DNA of 37,759 nt from a virus: the IMG/VR virus record IMGVR_UViG_3300042923_001781, positions 1-37,759 of that record; one strand, given 5' to 3'. The position numbers were made by a program, and so were the translations under genes. Under the pieces are notes generated by a model. It was not told where the DNA came from and did not search any database. It saw nothing but the letters and a program-made list of their open reading frames with translations. This document shows, piece by piece, positions 14,454 to 22,490 of this stretch (positions within the stretch are counted from its first letter, which is position 1; every line of letters begins with the position of its first letter).

Positions 14454-14575
14454 AGCTCGCCGCCGCCGGCGCCAGCAGCTTCCTCATCGGCGTCCTCGCA
14501 GCCACCTACAGCCGCCGCTACTTCGGCGCGCTCGTCTGGTGGCTGTTCACCGCCGACATCAGGAACGCACCATGA
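14450..14575 (+). CDS. Membrane micropeptide (41 aa)
   Basis: The ATG overlaps the previous stop as ATGA and the TGA overlaps the next start as ATGA. The 41-residue product has a hydrophobic first third (SSFLIGVLAATY), a basic SRRY turn and a second hydrophobic part (FGALVWWLFTADI), so one or two membrane passes. Double ATGA coupling is the main support for it being translated. Confidence 0.5.
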   Translation: MKLAAAGASSFLIGVLAATYSRRYFGALVWWLFTADIRNAP

Positions 14576-14679
14576 CGTGCCCGGTGTGCGGTGAACCCGC
14601 ACCCCTCGGCGTCGTCTGCTGCGACCTGCTCATCAACGAGCTCGACGACGAGCCCACCGAGATCCGCGGTTACGACTGA
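14572..14679 (+). CDS. Zinc-ribbon micropeptide (35 aa)
   Basis: The ATG has an AGGA ribosome site and overlaps the preceding stop as ATGA. The 35-residue product begins MTCPVCGEPAPLGVVCCD, a half zinc ribbon with four Cys, and ends in an acidic helix. Its last bases overlap the end of the leftward gene at 14670-14918. It is too short to assign, but the Cys spacing is that of a metal-binding knuckle. Confidence 0.5.
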   Translation: MTCPVCGEPAPLGVVCCDLLINELDDEPTEIRGYD

Positions 14680-14918
14680 GGACGAACGAACAACGGCATC
14701 GCCTGCGGCTGACCCTTGTTGTCCTGCACAACCGCCCACGTGTGCAACCGCCAACCGACCGACATGATCGCCTCCATCATCGGCGACCAGTCCTCGACGT
14801 TCCCGGAGAACCCGAGCTTGAACGCCGGGAAGTTCAGCACCGGCGTGAAGAACCAGGCACCTCCCGTCCACGCGGCCTGAGCCTTCTGCTGCATCGAGAC
14901 TGCCTTGCTGTTCGCCAT
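14670..14918 (-). CDS. Antisense-oriented conserved small protein (GWRLH type)
   Basis: An 82-residue protein read leftward inside an otherwise rightward cluster. Its end, SVGWRLHTWAVVQDNKGQPQAMPLFVR, matches small actinophage and actinobacterial proteins of DUF4177-like style (GWxLxx...F), and the N-terminal part is rich in aromatic residues. Two ATGs fit, at 14918 and 14927; I prefer 14918, with GGGAT upstream. It diverges from the HNH gene with about 25 bases between starts and converges on the zinc-ribbon micropeptide. It needs its own promoter, which must overlap the HNH gene. Confidence 0.6.
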   Translation of the reverse strand: MANSKAVSMQQKAQAAWTGGAWFFTPVLNFPAFKLGFSGNVEDWSPMMEAIMSVGWRLHTWAVVQDNKGQPQAMPLFVRPQS

Positions 14919-14943
14919 GAATCCCATGAGCGGGAGCGTACCG

Positions 14944-15237
14944 ATGCCCACCACGGTGATCCAGTCCCGCCAGTACCGGCAAATGCGCGCCGAACTCAAG
15001 GCCCATTGGTCCGAGATCAACGCGCCATGCGCACTCTGCGGTCAAGCAACCATCGACTGGCAAGCACCAGCGAACCAGCCCGACAGCTTCGAACTCGACC
15101 ACCGCCTCGCACGCAAGCCACGACCCGACCTCGCCCTCGACCCCGCCAACATGCAGCCATCACACTTCCGCTGCAACCGCGGCAAAGGCGCCGGCAACAC
15201 GCGACCCACCATCGGAGAGAACACGGAGGACTGGTGA
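14944..15237 (+). CDS. HNH endonuclease
   Basis: This 97-residue protein has the zinc pair CALCGQ, the catalytic FELDHRLARK, and the closing NMQPSHFRCNRGKG, i.e. an HNH fold with its second Cys pair reduced to a single Cys. HNH proteins next to terminase genes in cos-type phages assist terminase in cutting genome ends. The ATG at 14944 has a GGGAG ribosome site; earlier ATGs at 14917 and 14926 lack one. Its place 520 bases before the small terminase suggests cohesive-end packaging. Confidence 0.85.
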   Translation: MPTTVIQSRQYRQMRAELKAHWSEINAPCALCGQATIDWQAPANQPDSFELDHRLARKPRPDLALDPANMQPSHFRCNRGKGAGNTRPTIGENTEDW

Positions 15238-15238
15238 C

Positions 15239-15400
15239 ATGCGCACCATCAACGCCAAAGGCGGACCCCTCGACGGCAAGACCGTCCAGGTCCCCGACCA
15301 CACCGACACCTTCACCCACCACGCCGACGACTCCTCGCACTACAAGGTGAACGAGAAGACCGCCACATGGCAGGGCGACAAGACGAAGCCTGTCGCATGA
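15239..15400 (+). CDS. Small hypothetical protein (53 aa)
   Basis: The ATG at 15239 has GGAGG upstream and begins two bases after the HNH stop. The product (MRTINAKGGPLDGKTVQVPD, then a His/Thr/Asp stretch and YKVNEKTATWQGDK) looks like a small beta-rich protein. Its TGA overlaps the next start as ATGA. Codon third positions are strongly G/C, as in the neighbours. No family is recognised. Confidence 0.6.
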   Translation: MRTINAKGGPLDGKTVQVPDHTDTFTHHADDSSHYKVNEKTATWQGDKTKPVA

Positions 15401-15642
15401 TGCTCAGCATCATGAAGGCCGACGACCTTCGAGCTGAGCAACTCGGACGTCAGATCGTCGTCGAGTACGACGACGTCGAGATCCGCGGAAGGCTCGAGGG
15501 ATTCAGGCACACTGCCACGACCGAGGTGGCTCTGTCAGACGGCACACCGTTGCGGTTCAGCACCGAGTGCACCCTCGTCTTCCGCTTCGGCGATGCAATC
15601 GTGCCGCGTCACGCCAAGGTCACGCTTCTGCCTGAGGGGTAG
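15397..15642 (+). CDS. Hypothetical protein before terminase (81 aa)
   Basis: An 81-residue protein coupled to the previous gene by ATGA. After a short N-terminus it contains QIVVEYDDVEIRGRLEGFRH and VALSDGTPLRFSTE, five or six predicted strands like an Sm-type barrel, and ends AKVTLLPEG. It resembles the small barrel protein after the large terminase (17849-18058) in style. Function is unknown. A 117-base gap follows. Confidence 0.6.
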   Translation: MMLSIMKADDLRAEQLGRQIVVEYDDVEIRGRLEGFRHTATTEVALSDGTPLRFSTECTLVFRFGDAIVPRHAKVTLLPEG

Positions 15643-15759
15643 GGGCGTCTCCATCTCTGCAGGACCCGGGCCAGGGCACCTTCGCCGGTAGTGATTTCCC
15701 CCACCGGGGTCAGATGTCACCGCAACGCCTCGTAACCGTTACCCGCTCGGAGGTCTCGC
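15643..15759. other. Gap before the terminase with dyads
   Basis: This 117-base gap carries a perfect dyad GTAAC-C-GTTAC at 15732-15742. Its right half, CCGTTACC (15737-15744), recurs inverted as GGTAACGG at 15841-15848 inside the small terminase gene. A GGAGGT ribosome site serves the ATG at 15760. With HNH upstream and terminase downstream, this is a plausible zone for cos or terminase-binding sites, but no cleavage site can be proven. Confidence 0.3.
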
Positions 15760-16203
15760 ATGGCGATGACGAATGCGGAGAAGCAGCGGGCGTACCGGGC
15801 GCGGAAGGCCGCGGAGCGCGAGGCGGCGAAGGCGGCCTCGGGTAACGGTGGTGACACCCCGCCGCCGACGACGATGCGTGACGCGGTCGACGAGGCGCTG
15901 GCGCACATGAAGTGGCTGGTGCCGTCCGACCTGGCGTCGCGGGCGCAGGCGCGCGAGCTCGCTCGGGACATCGATCTTCTGACGCATGCGGGCGATACGG
16001 CGAAGGCGCTGTCGGCGCATCGTGCTCTCTCGCGGGTGCTGAACGATCTCGGCGGTACACCGCTGGTGCGACTGCAGCGGGAGCTGCGGTCACTGAAGCA
16101 CGCGAAGGCGGAGGGCGAGGGTGAGCGGAACGAGGGCGAAGGCGGTCAGGGCCAGCCGGGCAACGTCACCAAGTTCGAGCGCCCGGCGAAGCGTTCGTCG
16201 TGA
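15760..16203 (+). CDS. terS: Terminase small subunit
   Basis: This 147-residue protein opens with MTNAEKQRAYRARKAAEREA, a basic helix, then a helical core (RDAVDEALAHMKWLV...ARELARDIDLLTHAGDTAKALSAHRALSRVLNDLGG) and a disordered Gly/Glu-rich tail. Size, helical content and position directly before the large subunit fit a DNA-recognising small terminase subunit. The ATG has a GGAGGT site. It overlaps the large subunit by 83 bases. Confidence 0.75.
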   Translation: MAMTNAEKQRAYRARKAAEREAAKAASGNGGDTPPPTTMRDAVDEALAHMKWLVPSDLASRAQARELARDIDLLTHAGDTAKALSAHRALSRVLNDLGGTPLVRLQRELRSLKHAKAEGEGERNEGEGGQGQPGNVTKFERPAKRSS

Positions 16204-17833
16204 GAAGCGGCTTGGTTGCCAGATCCCGCGGATCTTCACTCCGCCGAAGCGTGAGCTGACACCGGCGACGTCGCTCGGGTTCGAGGTCATCGAGTTCTGG
16301 GACTGGATGCGTGACCGGCTCGAGGAGCTGGACGCGAACCGGGTCGACGGGGACGACACCGACTACCTGGGCCTGCTGCCGCGGTCGCTGGAGTGGCAGC
16401 GGTGGCTGCTGATCCACTCGCTCGAGCTGCTCGACGCGCCGGGGTGTGTGTTCCGGTTCCGGACCGTGCTGCTGCTGGTCGCCCGTCAGAACGGCAAGTC
16501 GACCCTGCTGACGGTGCTGATCCTCTGGCGCATGTTCCAGGACGGCGCCCGCATGGTGCTCGAGACGCACGCGACAACCGAGCACGCTCGGGCCGCGTGG
16601 GAGGAAGCTGTCGCGGTCGCCGAGGCGATCCCGGAGCTGTCGGACGAGATCGCGAAGATCCAGGAGGGCAAGAACTCCGAGCTGCTGCTGCTCGACGGTG
16701 GTGAGCGGTTCAAGATCGCAACGGCGAACCGTCGCGGCGGCCGCGGGTTCCGCGGCGACCTCGTCATCTTCGACGAGCTCCGTGAGCACCAGGACTGGCG
16801 TGCATGGTCGGCGACGTCGAAGACGACGCTCGCGCGACGTCGCGCACAGGTGTGGGGCGTGTCGAACGCCGGCGACCTGACGAGCGTTGTGCTGCGGCAC
16901 GTGCGCGCGGTGGCGATCGCGAATATCACCGGCAAAGCGCTCGACAACGTGCCGCCGGAGATCTCGGACGACATCGACTTGGATTCGATCGGGCTGTTCG
17001 AGTGGTCGGCCGGGACGGTCGATGGCACCGAGAACGGGCCACTGCGTGACGTGTGGGACCGCGACGGGTGGGCGCAGGCGAACCCGTCCATGGGGTACAC
17101 GGAGCTTGACGAGCGGGCGATAGCGTCGGCCGCCGCGACGGACCCTGAGGTGGAGTTCCGCACCGAGGTGCTGTGCCAGTTCGTGAACATGGCCGGCTCG
17201 GGTCCGTTCCCGACCGGCGCGTGGACGAAGACTCTCGACCGGAAGGACGACCGCGCTGAGCGTGGCGTCACCCGCGACCAGGATCGACCCGCCTGCTACG
17301 GCGTGGACATGTCGCACGACCGGTCGATGGTGTACATCGCCCTCGCGTTCTGGGACACCGAGAAGCGGGTGCGGGTCGAGATTGTCGCGCAACGGTACGG
17401 GCCGGACTGGGTCCTGCCGTGGCTGACCTCCGATCAGCGGAAGGTGAAGCCGAAGCATCTGGCGATGCAGCGGCGCGGTGCCCCGATCTCGTCCATGTGG
17501 CAGGAGTTCGTCGACGCAGGGCTCGACCCGTACGCGTGGGAGGGTTCCGAGCTGTCTGGCTGGCACGGGACGATGTTCGACCTCGTGAAGTCGGCGGTGC
17601 TCGACGATGGCGCGGTGATCAAGCTCACCCATGGCGAGCAGCCGGCGCTGGACGTCGCCGCAGGCTCGGCGCTGGTCAAGGCGATCGGTGACGGCTGGGT
17701 CGTCGACCGGCAGGCGTCGCCGGCGGATGCCGCGCCATTGCTTGCCGCGGTCGCCGCGGTGGGCCTGCTCATGACCAACCCGGCGCCGGCAACGCGCTCG
17801 GCGTACGAGGAACGCGGCCTGATGGTCGTCTAG
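16121..17833 (+). CDS. terL: Terminase large subunit
   Basis: This 570-residue packaging ATPase-nuclease has Walker A ARQNGKST (121-128), Walker B DLVIFDE (213-219), and an RNase H-like nuclease domain opening YGVDMSHDRS with Asp396. It is of the HK97-like TerL type. The start is unusual: the only start codon that keeps the conserved N-terminal IPRIFTPPKRELTP is the GTG at 16121. This codon has GGAGG upstream and lies 83 bases inside the small subunit gene, so the first 27 residues are encoded in overlap. Confidence 0.95.
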   Translation: MSGTRAKAVRASRATSPSSSARRSVRREKRLGCQIPRIFTPPKRELTPATSLGFEVIEFWDWMRDRLEELDANRVDGDDTDYLGLLPRSLEWQRWLLIHSLELLDAPGCVFRFRTVLLLVARQNGKSTLLTVLILWRMFQDGARMVLETHATTEHARAAWEEAVAVAEAIPELSDEIAKIQEGKNSELLLLDGGERFKIATANRRGGRGFRGDLVIFDELREHQDWRAWSATSKTTLARRRAQVWGVSNAGDLTSVVLRHVRAVAIANITGKALDNVPPEISDDIDLDSIGLFEWSAGTVDGTENGPLRDVWDRDGWAQANPSMGYTELDERAIASAAATDPEVEFRTEVLCQFVNMAGSGPFPTGAWTKTLDRKDDRAERGVTRDQDRPACYGVDMSHDRSMVYIALAFWDTEKRVRVEIVAQRYGPDWVLPWLTSDQRKVKPKHLAMQRRGAPISSMWQEFVDAGLDPYAWEGSELSGWHGTMFDLVKSAVLDDGAVIKLTHGEQPALDVAAGSALVKAIGDGWVVDRQASPADAAPLLAAVAAVGLLMTNPAPATRSAYEERGLMVV

Positions 17834-17848
17834 ACAGGAGGCCGCCGC

Positions 17849-18058
17849 GTGGGCGCATTCCGCAAGGTCCTGCTGCTGCGCAGCGTCGTGGTGAACCTGG
17901 TCGACGGGTCGTCGATCTCCGGTGTCCTGTATCGGGATCCGGGGCCGTTGATCGTCCTGAAGAACGCCGTCTACCTCGAGCCCGGCGCGCAGCCGGTGGA
18001 GCTCGACGGGGACACCGTCATCGAGCGCGACAAGGTGCTCTTCATCCAGGCGCCGTAA
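17849..18058 (+). CDS. Small Sm-like barrel protein between TerL and portal
   Basis: This 69-residue protein starts with GTG and a strong AGGAGG site. After a basic N-terminus, VVVNLVDGSSISGVLYRDPG, IVLKNAVYLEPG and DTVIERDKVLFIQ look like the five-strand barrel of Sm/Hfq-like proteins. Genes of this type are common between terL and portal in actinophages. Role is unknown; packaging or portal assembly is a guess from position. Confidence 0.7.
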   Translation: MGAFRKVLLLRSVVVNLVDGSSISGVLYRDPGPLIVLKNAVYLEPGAQPVELDGDTVIERDKVLFIQAP

Positions 18059-18068
18059 GGGGGCAACG

Positions 18069-19988
18069 ATGGTCTTCGCTGTCTCCGAGGGCAAGCTCCT
18101 CGCCGTCCACAAGCCGAGCTACCAGGCGCCGACCGCACTGCGGATCAACGACGACCTGTCGCAGGACTACGCCGCTATCTACCGGCACCAGCAGTCCGTG
18201 CGCACCGTCGTCGACTTCCTGGCACGCAACATCGCTCAGCTCGCTCTGCACACTTTCGAGCGTGTCGATGACAACGACCGCAAGCGCGTCACCGACCATC
18301 CGTTCGCGGTGATGATGCGTGAGCCGAACCCGTACACAACGGGCTACCGGCTGATGTTCTCGCTCATCGCCGACCGCGGCATCTACGACCGTGCGCTCTG
18401 GGTGAAGGCGTTCATCAACGGCAAGAGTCAGCTGGTCCGGATCCCGCCTCGGCTGTGGGAGATCGACAAGAACGACAACTGGCTCGCGCCGACGAAGTTC
18501 ATCGTCACCGGCAACAAGGGAAAGACGACGCTCGACATCGAGCAGGTCGTCTACTTCCGCGGGTACAACCCTGAGGATGAGCGCTACGGTCTATCGCCGA
18601 TCGAGTCGCTGCGCCGGATGCTGTCCGAAGAGTGGGCGGCCGGCGTGATGCGCGAGCAGATCCTCCGCAACGGCGCGCGTGTGTCGGGCTACATCAAGCG
18701 GCCACGGGAAGCTGGCGACTGGTCCGACCCGGCACGAGACCGCTTCGCGCAGGGGTGGCGCGGCCAGTACTCCGGTCACTCGGCAACCGAGGGCGGCGGA
18801 ACCCCGGTACTCGAGGATGGGATGGAGTTCATCCCTGCGTCGCAGACCGCGGCGGATCTGCAGTACATCGAGGCGCGCAAGCTGTCTCGGGAGGAAGCTG
18901 CTTCGGCGTACTTCATCCCTCCGCCCATGGTCGGGATCCTCGATCACGCGACGTTCGGGAACATCTCTGAGCAGCACAAGATGCTCTACCAGGACTGCCT
19001 CGGTCCCACCCTCCAGGACGTCCAGCAGGAGATCGCGCTTCAGATCCTCCGCGACTTCGACGATGCAGACGACTTGTACACCGAGTTCAACATGCTCGAG
19101 AAGCTCAAGGGCTCGTTCGAAGAGCAGGCCAGCCAGTTGCAGACCTCAGTGGGCGCACCGATCCTCACGAGGAACGAGGCCCGCGGACGCCTGAACCTGC
19201 CGCGCATTGAGGGCGCCGATGACCTGGTCGTCCCGCTCAACGTGCTCGTCGGGGGCCAGGCCTCGCCGACCGACTCGGCGCCGGAGAAAGGGGCGGCTCA
19301 GCCCGGCGTGAAGGCGATCAGCGCCAAGGCTCGGCCTGCGCGGTCGCATGTGCTGAAAGCGACATCGGTGCTCGAGAAGTTCTTCGAGCGCCAGGCGCGG
19401 GTCGTTCTCTCCGAGCTTGGCGCGAAGGATGCGTCGTGGTGGGACGGTGTGCGCTGGGATCGCGAGCTCGGCGATGACCTGTTCGCACTGTCCGCGACGA
19501 TCACGGAGGGGATCGCTCGGCAGCAGCTCGAGAAGATCGGGATCGACGCTGACGAGTACGACACGGACCGGACGCTCGCGTACCTGAAGAAGGTCGCGAA
19601 GTCGAACGCGGAGAGCATCAACGCAGTCACCCGGATTCGTCTGGAGTCGGTGCTTGCTGAGGCGGGCGACACCGTCGACGCTGCCTCGCAGGTGTTCGAC
19701 GTGGCGAAGTCCTCGCGCGCTGCTCAGGCGGGTCTGACGATCGCGACGTCGCTCGCTGGGTTCGCCTCGGTGGAGGCCGTCGAGCAGGTGCGCGGCACGC
19801 GTCCTGCAACGAAGACGTGGGTTGTCACCTCCGGCAACCCGCGCCCGTCGCACGCCGAGATGGCGGGCGAGACCGTTCCCCTCGATTCCGTTTTCAGCAA
19901 TGGCGCGAAGTGGCCGGGCGACAGCTCGGCGCTGGACGTCGACGAGGTCGCCGGGTGCTCGTGCGACGTCGTCATCGAGTTCGAGTGA
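18069..19988 (+). CDS. Portal protein fused to MuF-like head morphogenesis domain
   Basis: This 639-residue protein combines two usually separate genes. Residues 1-390 are an HK97-type portal (NIAQLALHTFERVDD; LMREPNPY-like HPFAVMMREPNPYTTGY; FRGYNPEDERYGLSPIESLR; FIPPPMVGILDHATFGN). After a Ser/Pro/Ala linker (about 395-435), residues 440-639 form a helical MuF-like domain. It ends TSGNPRPSHAEMAGE and VAGCSCDVVIEF, the characteristic NPRPSH...C-x-C tail. The portal dodecamer is the DNA gateway; MuF proteins enter the head. Fusion would give twelve MuF copies at the vertex. Confidence 0.92.
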   Translation: MVFAVSEGKLLAVHKPSYQAPTALRINDDLSQDYAAIYRHQQSVRTVVDFLARNIAQLALHTFERVDDNDRKRVTDHPFAVMMREPNPYTTGYRLMFSLIADRGIYDRALWVKAFINGKSQLVRIPPRLWEIDKNDNWLAPTKFIVTGNKGKTTLDIEQVVYFRGYNPEDERYGLSPIESLRRMLSEEWAAGVMREQILRNGARVSGYIKRPREAGDWSDPARDRFAQGWRGQYSGHSATEGGGTPVLEDGMEFIPASQTAADLQYIEARKLSREEAASAYFIPPPMVGILDHATFGNISEQHKMLYQDCLGPTLQDVQQEIALQILRDFDDADDLYTEFNMLEKLKGSFEEQASQLQTSVGAPILTRNEARGRLNLPRIEGADDLVVPLNVLVGGQASPTDSAPEKGAAQPGVKAISAKARPARSHVLKATSVLEKFFERQARVVLSELGAKDASWWDGVRWDRELGDDLFALSATITEGIARQQLEKIGIDADEYDTDRTLAYLKKVAKSNAESINAVTRIRLESVLAEAGDTVDAASQVFDVAKSSRAAQAGLTIATSLAGFASVEAVEQVRGTRPATKTWVVTSGNPRPSHAEMAGETVPLDSVFSNGAKWPGDSSALDVDEVAGCSCDVVIEFE

Positions 19989-19998
19989 GGGGGCCCTC

Positions 19999-20754
19999 GT
20001 GGACCTGAAGATCAGCACCGTCAAGATCAAGGCGATCGGAGACGACACGGAGGCCGGCACGTTCCAGGCCTACGCGTCCGTGTTCGACAACATCGACAGC
20101 TACGGCGACGTCGTCCGCAAGGGCGCGTTCGAGCGGACGCTGAAGGAGTGGGGCGAGCGGGAGGCGAAGCTCCCGCTGCTGTGGGGGCACGACTTCTACG
20201 ACCCGTTCTCCAACATCGGTCACATCGAGGAAGCCAAGGAGGATGACCACGGCCTGTGGGTCGAGGGCGTCATCGACCTCGAGAACCCGAAGGGCGCGCA
20301 GGTCTATCGGCTGCTGAAGGGCGGCCGCGTCGACCAGATGTCGTTCGCGTTCGACACCGAGTCGTCCCGCCGCGGCACGGTCGACGGCGCTGAGGTCAAC
20401 GAGCTCCTCGACCTCACGCTCTACGAAGTGTCCGTCGTGCCGCTCGGCGCGAACCAGGAGACCGAGATCCTCGCGGTGAAGCACGCCCTGAAGGCGGGAC
20501 GCGTGCTGTCCGCGAAGAACGAGACCGCTCTGCGGTCGGCGCTCGAGAAGCTCGACGCCGGCTCAGCGGAGATCAAGAACGTCCTCGCCGCCATCGGCAA
20601 GGAGGAAGACGACAGCAAGGCCAGCGGAGACGAACCGGCCAAGGCGAACGAGGAGCCCACGGGGGCCAAGTCCGTCGAGGAGCCCACGCGTGCACCGTCC
20701 GCCCTGACGCGTCTGCAGCTCGAGCTCGCAACCAGCGACCTCGATTCCATCTAG
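19999..20754 (+). CDS. HK97-type prohead protease
   Basis: This 251-residue serine protease of the S78 family has FQAYASVFDNIDSYGDVVRKGAF, catalytic H64 (LLWGHD), S115 (VDQMSFAFD) and ELLDLTLYEVSVVPLGANQE. It cleaves the delta domain of the capsid protein during maturation and then itself. The C-terminal 70 residues are a Lys/Glu/Pro-rich extension. The GTG start at 19999 follows the portal stop by 10 bases with GAGGGGG upstream. Confidence 0.92.
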   Translation: MDLKISTVKIKAIGDDTEAGTFQAYASVFDNIDSYGDVVRKGAFERTLKEWGEREAKLPLLWGHDFYDPFSNIGHIEEAKEDDHGLWVEGVIDLENPKGAQVYRLLKGGRVDQMSFAFDTESSRRGTVDGAEVNELLDLTLYEVSVVPLGANQETEILAVKHALKAGRVLSAKNETALRSALEKLDAGSAEIKNVLAAIGKEEDDSKASGDEPAKANEEPTGAKSVEEPTRAPSALTRLQLELATSDLDSI

Positions 20755-20775
20755 CCCACGAAAGGGGCACCGCAC

Positions 20776-22077
20776 ATGAGTGCAGAAATCAAGGAGCGGA
20801 TGGGCGCAGCGCTGAAGATCGCGCGCGACATCTCGGAGCTCGCCGAGAAGGAGGGCCGTGACCTCACGGCCGAGGAGAACGAGAAGGCCACCGCGGCGCT
20901 CCTCGACTACAAGGCGGCAAAGAAGGACTTCGAGCGCACCCAGTCGACCGAGCAGCTGAAGTCGGCGCTCGCGGAGATCGGCGTCGACCTCGGCCTCGAG
21001 CCGCGAGGCGAGAAGCAGGCGCCCGTCTCGTACGAGCGGCCGAAGGTGAAGACCATCGGTCAGATGTTCGCCGAGTCGGCCGAGTACAAGTCGATGATGA
21101 GCCAGTTCGCGGACGGGCGCATCAACGAGAAGGCTCGCGTCCAGTCGGCGCCGATGGGCGTCAAGGCCCTCGTCACTGGCGCCTCGGACACCTCGGGTGG
21201 TGCGTTCGTCCAGACGGACGTGCAGAACATCCTCGAGCTGCTCGGCCGCCGCGAGCTCACCGTCCGTGACCTGATCTCGGTTCGCCAGACCGAGTCGGAC
21301 ACGGTCGAGTTCGTGCGGCAGACCACGCAGATGTCGTCCGCGGCTCCGGTCGCTGAGGCGACGTCGTCGGCCGCGCCGACCACGGGCGCGTCGTCGGGTG
21401 CAGCGCTCACGCTGAACCCGGGTGGCGGCTACAAGCCCGAGGGTTCGATCGCGTTCGAGAAGGTCACCGCGACCGTGAAGACGATCGCGGAGTGGGTGCC
21501 GGCCACGAAGCGTGGCCTCGCCGACGCGTCGCAGCTGCGCGGCCTGATCGACGACGAGCTCCGCGCCGACCTGGCGGAGGAGGAAGAGGACCAGATCATC
21601 AACGGGTCCGGCTCGGGTGAGAACCTGACCGGCATCCTTGCGACGTCTGGCATCCAGACCCAGGCCTGGACGACCGACCTGCTCACCACGATCCGCAAGG
21701 CCAAGACGAAGGTCCGCACCGTCGGCCGCGTCGCGCCGAACGGCTTCGTCGTGAACCCGGAGGACGCGGAGCGCCTCGACCTGCTCAAGGGCACGTCGAA
21801 CGACCACTTCTACGGTCCCGGTCCGTTCGCCGCCGCCGGCATCCGCACGGTCTGGGGCGTCCCGATCGTCGAGTCGGAAGCGGTCGCCGCCGGAGTCGGC
21901 ATCATGGCCGACTTCACCAAGGCGGTCCTCTGGGACCGTGAGCAGGCGTCCATCACCGCCACCGACTCGCACGCGGACTTCTTCATCCGCAACCTCGTCG
22001 CCATCCTCGGCGAGGAGCGCGTCGCGTTCGGCGTCACCCGTCCGAAGGCATTCGTCAACGTCGATCTGACGGCGTAG
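20776..22077 (+). CDS. Major capsid protein, HK97 fold
   Basis: This 433-residue protein has an N-terminal coiled-coil scaffold (delta) domain (about 1-115, KIARDISELAEKEGRDLTAEE) and the HK97 fold. Signatures are SDTSGGAFVQTDV, VRQTESDTVEFVRQT, EWVPATKRGLADASQLRGLIDDEL and RTVWGVPIVESEAV. Removal of the delta domain by the protease just upstream would occur during maturation, probably near KARVQSAPMG. The ATG has an AAAGGGG site. Confidence 0.95.
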   Translation: MSAEIKERMGAALKIARDISELAEKEGRDLTAEENEKATAALLDYKAAKKDFERTQSTEQLKSALAEIGVDLGLEPRGEKQAPVSYERPKVKTIGQMFAESAEYKSMMSQFADGRINEKARVQSAPMGVKALVTGASDTSGGAFVQTDVQNILELLGRRELTVRDLISVRQTESDTVEFVRQTTQMSSAAPVAEATSSAAPTTGASSGAALTLNPGGGYKPEGSIAFEKVTATVKTIAEWVPATKRGLADASQLRGLIDDELRADLAEEEEDQIINGSGSGENLTGILATSGIQTQAWTTDLLTTIRKAKTKVRTVGRVAPNGFVVNPEDAERLDLLKGTSNDHFYGPGPFAAAGIRTVWGVPIVESEAVAAGVGIMADFTKAVLWDREQASITATDSHADFFIRNLVAILGEERVAFGVTRPKAFVNVDLTA

Positions 22078-22093
22078 TCGAGAGGGGATCACC

Positions 22094-22477
22094 GTGGCGA
22101 AGTGTCGTGTGTGCGATGCACCGCACCGTGCATGCGGTCCGGTCACCACGGTGATCCCCGTCGACTCCCGTGTCACTGACAGTCCCCGAGGAGGAGACAT
22201 GACACTCAAGCGGTACAACGTGACGGTCAACGACCGCCGATCCACCCAGACCGTCCTGCAGCTCTCGGACGAGGACGCGAAGCGCGCGGGTCTCACCGAG
22301 AAGGACCTCTGGACTCCCGACGGCAAGACCGCGGCCAAGCCTGCGGCGAAGTCGCGCACCTCGAGCAACAAGGCGCGCGCACCGCGGAACAAGACCGCGG
22401 CCAAGCCTGCGGCGAAGCCCGCCGAACCGGCGACCAGCGTCGAGGCAGCGTCCGACCCGGGCGCATCGGAAGCGTGA
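22094..22477 (+). CDS. Small head-associated protein with two start sites
   Basis: A 127-residue frame. From the GTG at 22094 (AGGGG site) it encodes a Cys/His knuckle, CRVCDAPHRACG, typical of small actinophage head proteins. An internal ATG at 22199 has an even better GAGGAGG site and gives a 92-residue form starting MTLKRYNVTVN. The C-terminal half is basic and repetitive with two copies of KTAAKPAAK. It lies between capsid and head-tail adaptor, so a capsid accessory role is likely. Both forms may be made. Confidence 0.65.
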   Translation: MAKCRVCDAPHRACGPVTTVIPVDSRVTDSPRGGDMTLKRYNVTVNDRRSTQTVLQLSDEDAKRAGLTEKDLWTPDGKTAAKPAAKSRTSSNKARAPRNKTAAKPAAKPAEPATSVEAASDPGASEA

Positions 22478-22490
22478 GGAGGTGGCGGTG

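Noticed and set aside
14518-15102. 194-codon leftward frame opposite the HNH region
   Set aside because: It overlaps both HNH and the better supported leftward gene 14670-14918 in another frame, and resembles no protein.
16166-18112. 648-codon leftward open frame opposite terminase
   Set aside because: It mirrors the large terminase gene, has Arg/His/Pro-rich low-complexity composition and no ribosome site. It is a GC-rich shadow frame.
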